The notes under the pieces are model-generated. The model was not told where the DNA came from, made no database searches, and was given only the letters and a program-made list of their open reading frames with translations. A DNA stretch of 64,000 nucleotides from Pedobacter westerhofensis. GTDB lineage: Bacteria > Bacteroidota > Bacteroidia > Sphingobacteriales > Sphingobacteriaceae. The position numbers and the translations under genes are program-made. The DNA is taken from assembly GCF_900182595.1 (NCBI RefSeq), contig NZ_FXTN01000010.1:124001-188000 (forward strand), written 5' to 3'. Shown in pieces: positions 61,622 to 64,000 of this stretch. Numbering within the stretch: the stretch's first letter is position 1; the number at the start of each line of letters is the position of its first letter.

Positions 61622-62420
61622 CTCCTTTAGAGACGCTTTTAAAAAACCTGACTACGACTGCGTTTGCATCCGCGGGATAAGTATGTCCACCGGGATGTTT
61701 GTAAACCACAACCGGATCTCCCTGTGCCGACGGGTATATCGTGGAAAAGCTACCATATGGCTCGCCAGAAGTGCTGCAATTGTTTAATTTCAAGAGTTTA
61801 GCAACCTGCATTTGCTGCCAGGCAGGCTTCACCAGCGGATCTGCTTCACCCATGATATGCATTACCGGCTTAGGTTTCAGCAGGTCATTGAAACGAAAAG
61901 CAACCGCAGCAGAAGGTGCAACCGCAGCAAATACATCAGCGCGCATCGCCCACAACAGATAGGTAAAACTGCCGCCATTAGAATGCCCTGTGGCATATAT
62001 GCGTTTAATATCTATTTGATATTCTGTTTGTAAGCTGCTGAAGATTTCATCAAAGAAATGAATGTCACGGTCGCCCATATCGCCTGGCCCTTTCTGCCAG
62101 CCGGCAAGTTTTCCCTCACGATCCAGCAATTGCCCCGGCGTTGGTAATCCCTGCGGAGCAACTACAATAGCATCCGGCCAAAGCTTGTCAAACCGGTGCG
62201 CTTCAAACATATTCTTCATGTTGCCTCCGTGCCCGTGAAAAACAAAGATGACCGGACTTGGCTTGTCTTTAGCAGAGGCAGGTATATATACTATGGCTTC
62301 CCTTTGCTGATCACCAATTGTCCACTTCCTTATCTGAAACGGATCAGAAGATTGTGCAGCTACTGTACCATAAAGTACGGATATTAATATGATGATAGTA
62401 AGTTCGATTGCCCTTTTCAT
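61614..62420 (-). CDS. alpha/beta hydrolase related to PHB depolymerase/LpqC
   Basis: 268 residues from the ATG at 62420 (MKRAIELTIIILISVLYGTV), which gives a signal peptide; longer in-frame starts have no such feature. HGHGGNMKNMFEAHRFDKLW is the oxyanion region, YATGHSNGGSFTYLLWAMRA carries the nucleophile serine in GHSNGG and YKHPGGHTYPADA the histidine. The family includes secreted poly-hydroxyalkanoate depolymerases and feruloyl/acetyl esterases. It lies next to the PAP2 gene and overlaps the convergent remnant by 8 bp. Substrate unknown. Confidence 0.86.
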   Translation of the reverse strand: MKRAIELTIIILISVLYGTVAAQSSDPFQIRKWTIGDQQREAIVYIPASAKDKPSPVIFVFHGHGGNMKNMFEAHRFDKLWPDAIVVAPQGLPTPGQLLDREGKLAGWQKGPGDMGDRDIHFFDEIFSSLQTEYQIDIKRIYATGHSNGGSFTYLLWAMRADVFAAVAPSAAVAFRFNDLLKPKPVMHIMGEADPLVKPAWQQMQVAKLLKLNNCSTSGEPYGSFSTIYPSAQGDPVVVYKHPGGHTYPADANAVVVRFFKSVSKGVN

Positions 62421-62452
62421 ATGTTTTAATAAAACGTCATTTTCATCAAATA

Positions 62453-63109
62453 TTATGTATTTTCTTTTATCTCTTTCTTCGGCAAATAGAAATACCCCAG
62501 AACTGACAGGCATAGTACTCCAAGCATTGCCCCACCCAATACATCCGTAAACCAATGTGCACCGAGGTATATTCTGGAGAAAGGTATAAGGAGAAGCATT
62601 GCCGAAGATAAAGTGGTGACAGTTACCCGAACATAATAGTTAATCGACTTCAGGTTGCCCATTGCGATAATTAAAAAGCCAAAAAATACAGTATAAAACA
62701 AAGTGTGGCCGCTGGGGAAACTTTGCTGTCTGGTTATTTCTATGATCCGTACCAGGTCTTTGCCTGGTCTTGGCCGATCAATGAGCATTTTGACCAGCGT
62801 GCTGACCAAACCAGATAATGAAGTCAGTAAAGTGAATAAAGCTTCCTTTTTGTGATTGAATATAAAAAATAGTAATGCTACCACACCGACCGTAGTGCCC
62901 GAGTATGGCATTGTGCCGAAGATGCTGATAAAAGCCATCAAATTATCCAGCGTAGCATTATTGTATTTCTGTATTAACCGTGATACATCAAGGTCAATAT
63001 ATGACAAAGGAAAGAAATAGATAAAACAACTTAATCCAATAAAGGCAGTCGTAATGATGAGGAGGGTATTTACGAGCAGCTGGCCTTTGCTTTTGCTTAA
63101 AACTTTCAT
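62453..63109 (-). CDS. PAP2-superfamily membrane phosphatase
   Basis: 218 residues from the ATG at 63109 (MKVLSKSKGQLLVNTLLIIT). Five to six membrane segments and the three PAP2 motifs: KMLIDRPRP, PSGH in QQSFPSGHTLF, and SRIYLGAHWFTD. The enzyme removes phosphate from lipid phosphates such as undecaprenyl diphosphate or phosphatidic acid at the membrane. It lies 32 bp before the hydrolase gene on the same strand, perhaps cotranscribed. Confidence 0.92.
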   Translation of the reverse strand: MKVLSKSKGQLLVNTLLIITTAFIGLSCFIYFFPLSYIDLDVSRLIQKYNNATLDNLMAFISIFGTMPYSGTTVGVVALLFFIFNHKKEALFTLLTSLSGLVSTLVKMLIDRPRPGKDLVRIIEITRQQSFPSGHTLFYTVFFGFLIIAMGNLKSINYYVRVTVTTLSSAMLLLIPFSRIYLGAHWFTDVLGGAMLGVLCLSVLGYFYLPKKEIKENT

Positions 63110-63400
63110 TATTCGGTTTGAAATGGGGATAAAATGCAGGTTGAGCTGCACTGTAATAACCGCAAATTACAGAAGAACTTTGTAATCTTTCTGGTGACAG
63201 ACAGAATTTCACCAGATTAAGTGATATTTTTATAAAACAATGATGCCAAATATTTTGCTTTATGGATGCATCTACAGAATTTCTACAGATTCATTTTTGA
63301 TATTTCGTTTACCTGTATTAGTATACCAATACCATTTACCATATCCGGTTAGACATGATAGAGAATATGTATATCATGTTGCCTATATCTTGAGGAGTAT
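63110..63400. other. intergenic region before the HD-domain gene
   Basis: 291 bp between divergent genes. The only structure I can support is the inverted repeat at 63353-63379. Confidence 0.4.
63353..63379. promoter_or_regulatory. palindromic site before the HD-domain gene
   Basis: ACATGATA and TATCATGT form 8-bp inverted arms with an 11-nt spacer, 21 nt before the ATG at 63401. Possible operator. Confidence 0.4.
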
Positions 63401-63991
63401 ATGAAAAGCGAATTATTGGATAAAGTTGAAGAATTCGCCAATATGCTTTTAAAGCAGAGGCTGAGTAGAGATCTTTACTTTCACAACCTGAATCATACAA
63501 TAGAGGTGGTATCAGCTACACTTGATATTGGCTTACATTCCAATATTACTGAGGCGGAACTGGAGACAGTAGCTATTGCAGCATGGCTTCATGACCTGGG
63601 ATATTGCAGTACTTACAAAGGCCACGAAACCGAAAGTGCTAATATTGCCCGTGTATTTTTGACTATCCTGAAGATCGAGGAATCACGTATTGAACAAATC
63701 ATTTCCTGTATCCTGGCCACAAGGATGCCACAAAATCCATCTTCATTACTGGAGAAAATTATCTGCGATGCCGATTTTTATCACTTTACCCGCAACGATT
63801 ACCCAAGGCATGAGCAGGCACTCAAAAAGGAATGGGAGATCAATCTGAATTTGCACTACACTGATGAACAATGGAATAAACTAAATCATCATATGCTAAG
63901 GGAACACAATTACTGGACAGCATATGGAAAAACAGTCCTTCAACCAAAAAAGGAGCTGAATATCAGAAAACTGAACAAGGATATTCGATAA
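63401..63991 (+). CDS. HD-domain protein (predicted metal-dependent phosphohydrolase)
   Basis: 196 residues. FHNLNHTIEVV supplies the first metal-binding histidine, AAWLHDLGYCSTYKGHETES the HD pair and DADFYHFTRNDY the late Asp. These are the ligands of HD-superfamily enzymes that hydrolyse phosphate esters of nucleotides. There is no second domain, so it is a single-domain member of the type often annotated as phosphohydrolase. The gene ends 9 bp before the window edge. Substrate unknown. Confidence 0.88.
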   Translation: MKSELLDKVEEFANMLLKQRLSRDLYFHNLNHTIEVVSATLDIGLHSNITEAELETVAIAAWLHDLGYCSTYKGHETESANIARVFLTILKIEESRIEQIISCILATRMPQNPSSLLEKIICDADFYHFTRNDYPRHEQALKKEWEINLNLHYTDEQWNKLNHHMLREHNYWTAYGKTVLQPKKELNIRKLNKDIR

Positions 63992-64000
63992 TACTTGTTG

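Noticed and set aside
1..64000. CRISPR arrays, tRNA, rRNA, integrase or intact insertion sequence
   Set aside because: I looked for regular spaced repeats, cloverleaf sequences and transposase motifs and saw none.

Overview
The window reads as a chromosomal segment of a Bacteroidota bacterium, most likely a Pedobacter-like member of the Sphingobacteriaceae. The signs are a SusC/SusD pair, several TonB-dependent receptors, two tandem DUF6266 proteins, a Bacteroidota-type complex II, -7 promoter boxes of the TAnnTTTG type and the near absence of Shine-Dalgarno sequences. The assignment comes from gene content only; there is no rRNA, tRNA, CRISPR array or intact transposase here.

Layout. 1-2661: 3'-truncated outer-membrane beta-barrel receptor. 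2947-6919: lipid genes (Cfa-like methyltransferase, desaturase, fabF) and a cupin. 7273-29486: a xylan and glucuronoxylan locus with GH43, UxuA, an SDR, two LacI regulators, xylB-xylA-symporter, esterase-SusD-SusC, GH10 and GH115. A probable GNAT toxin-antitoxin pair (17291-18015) sits inside it. 29926-35937: porin, DASS dicarboxylate transporter and sdhCAB in one direction. 36090-40274: MFS exporter, small acidic protein and a siderophore-type TonB receptor. 40508-43218: a cluster of broken genes, including an in-frame SDR/TonB-receptor chimera. 43288-49369: Crp/Fnr regulator, EthD protein, DJ-1/PfpI protein, two SDRs, an AraC regulator and the DUF6266 pair. 49946-53236: metE under a cobalamin riboswitch, with a divergent Lrp/AsnC gene. 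53367-59602: two AraC regulators flanking an SDR and three alpha/beta hydrolases, one fused to EthD. 59653-63991: small stress or housekeeping genes (DUF1801, Crp/Fnr, NTF2-like, PHB-depolymerase-like, PAP2, HD).

How the genes work together. In the xylan locus GH10 would cut the backbone, SusC/SusD import the oligosaccharides, the esterase remove acetyl groups, GH115 remove (methyl)glucuronate and GH43 release xylose or arabinose. The symporter would take up xylose, XylA and XylB make xylulose 5-phosphate, and the SDR plus UxuA take fructuronate to 2-keto-3-deoxygluconate. Five copies of a LacI-type operator close to TTGCAATCGATTGCAA lie before or within these units, so the two LacI proteins probably control them together. 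No hybrid two-component or ECF-sigma/anti-sigma regulator is present. The sdh block joins dicarboxylate uptake to succinate oxidation.

Most worth a second look: the GNAT/53-residue pair, the shared LacI operators, the gene graveyard with its chimeric ORF, a nested inverted repeat of about 160 bp before metE, and tandem CRP-like sites before the DJ-1 gene.
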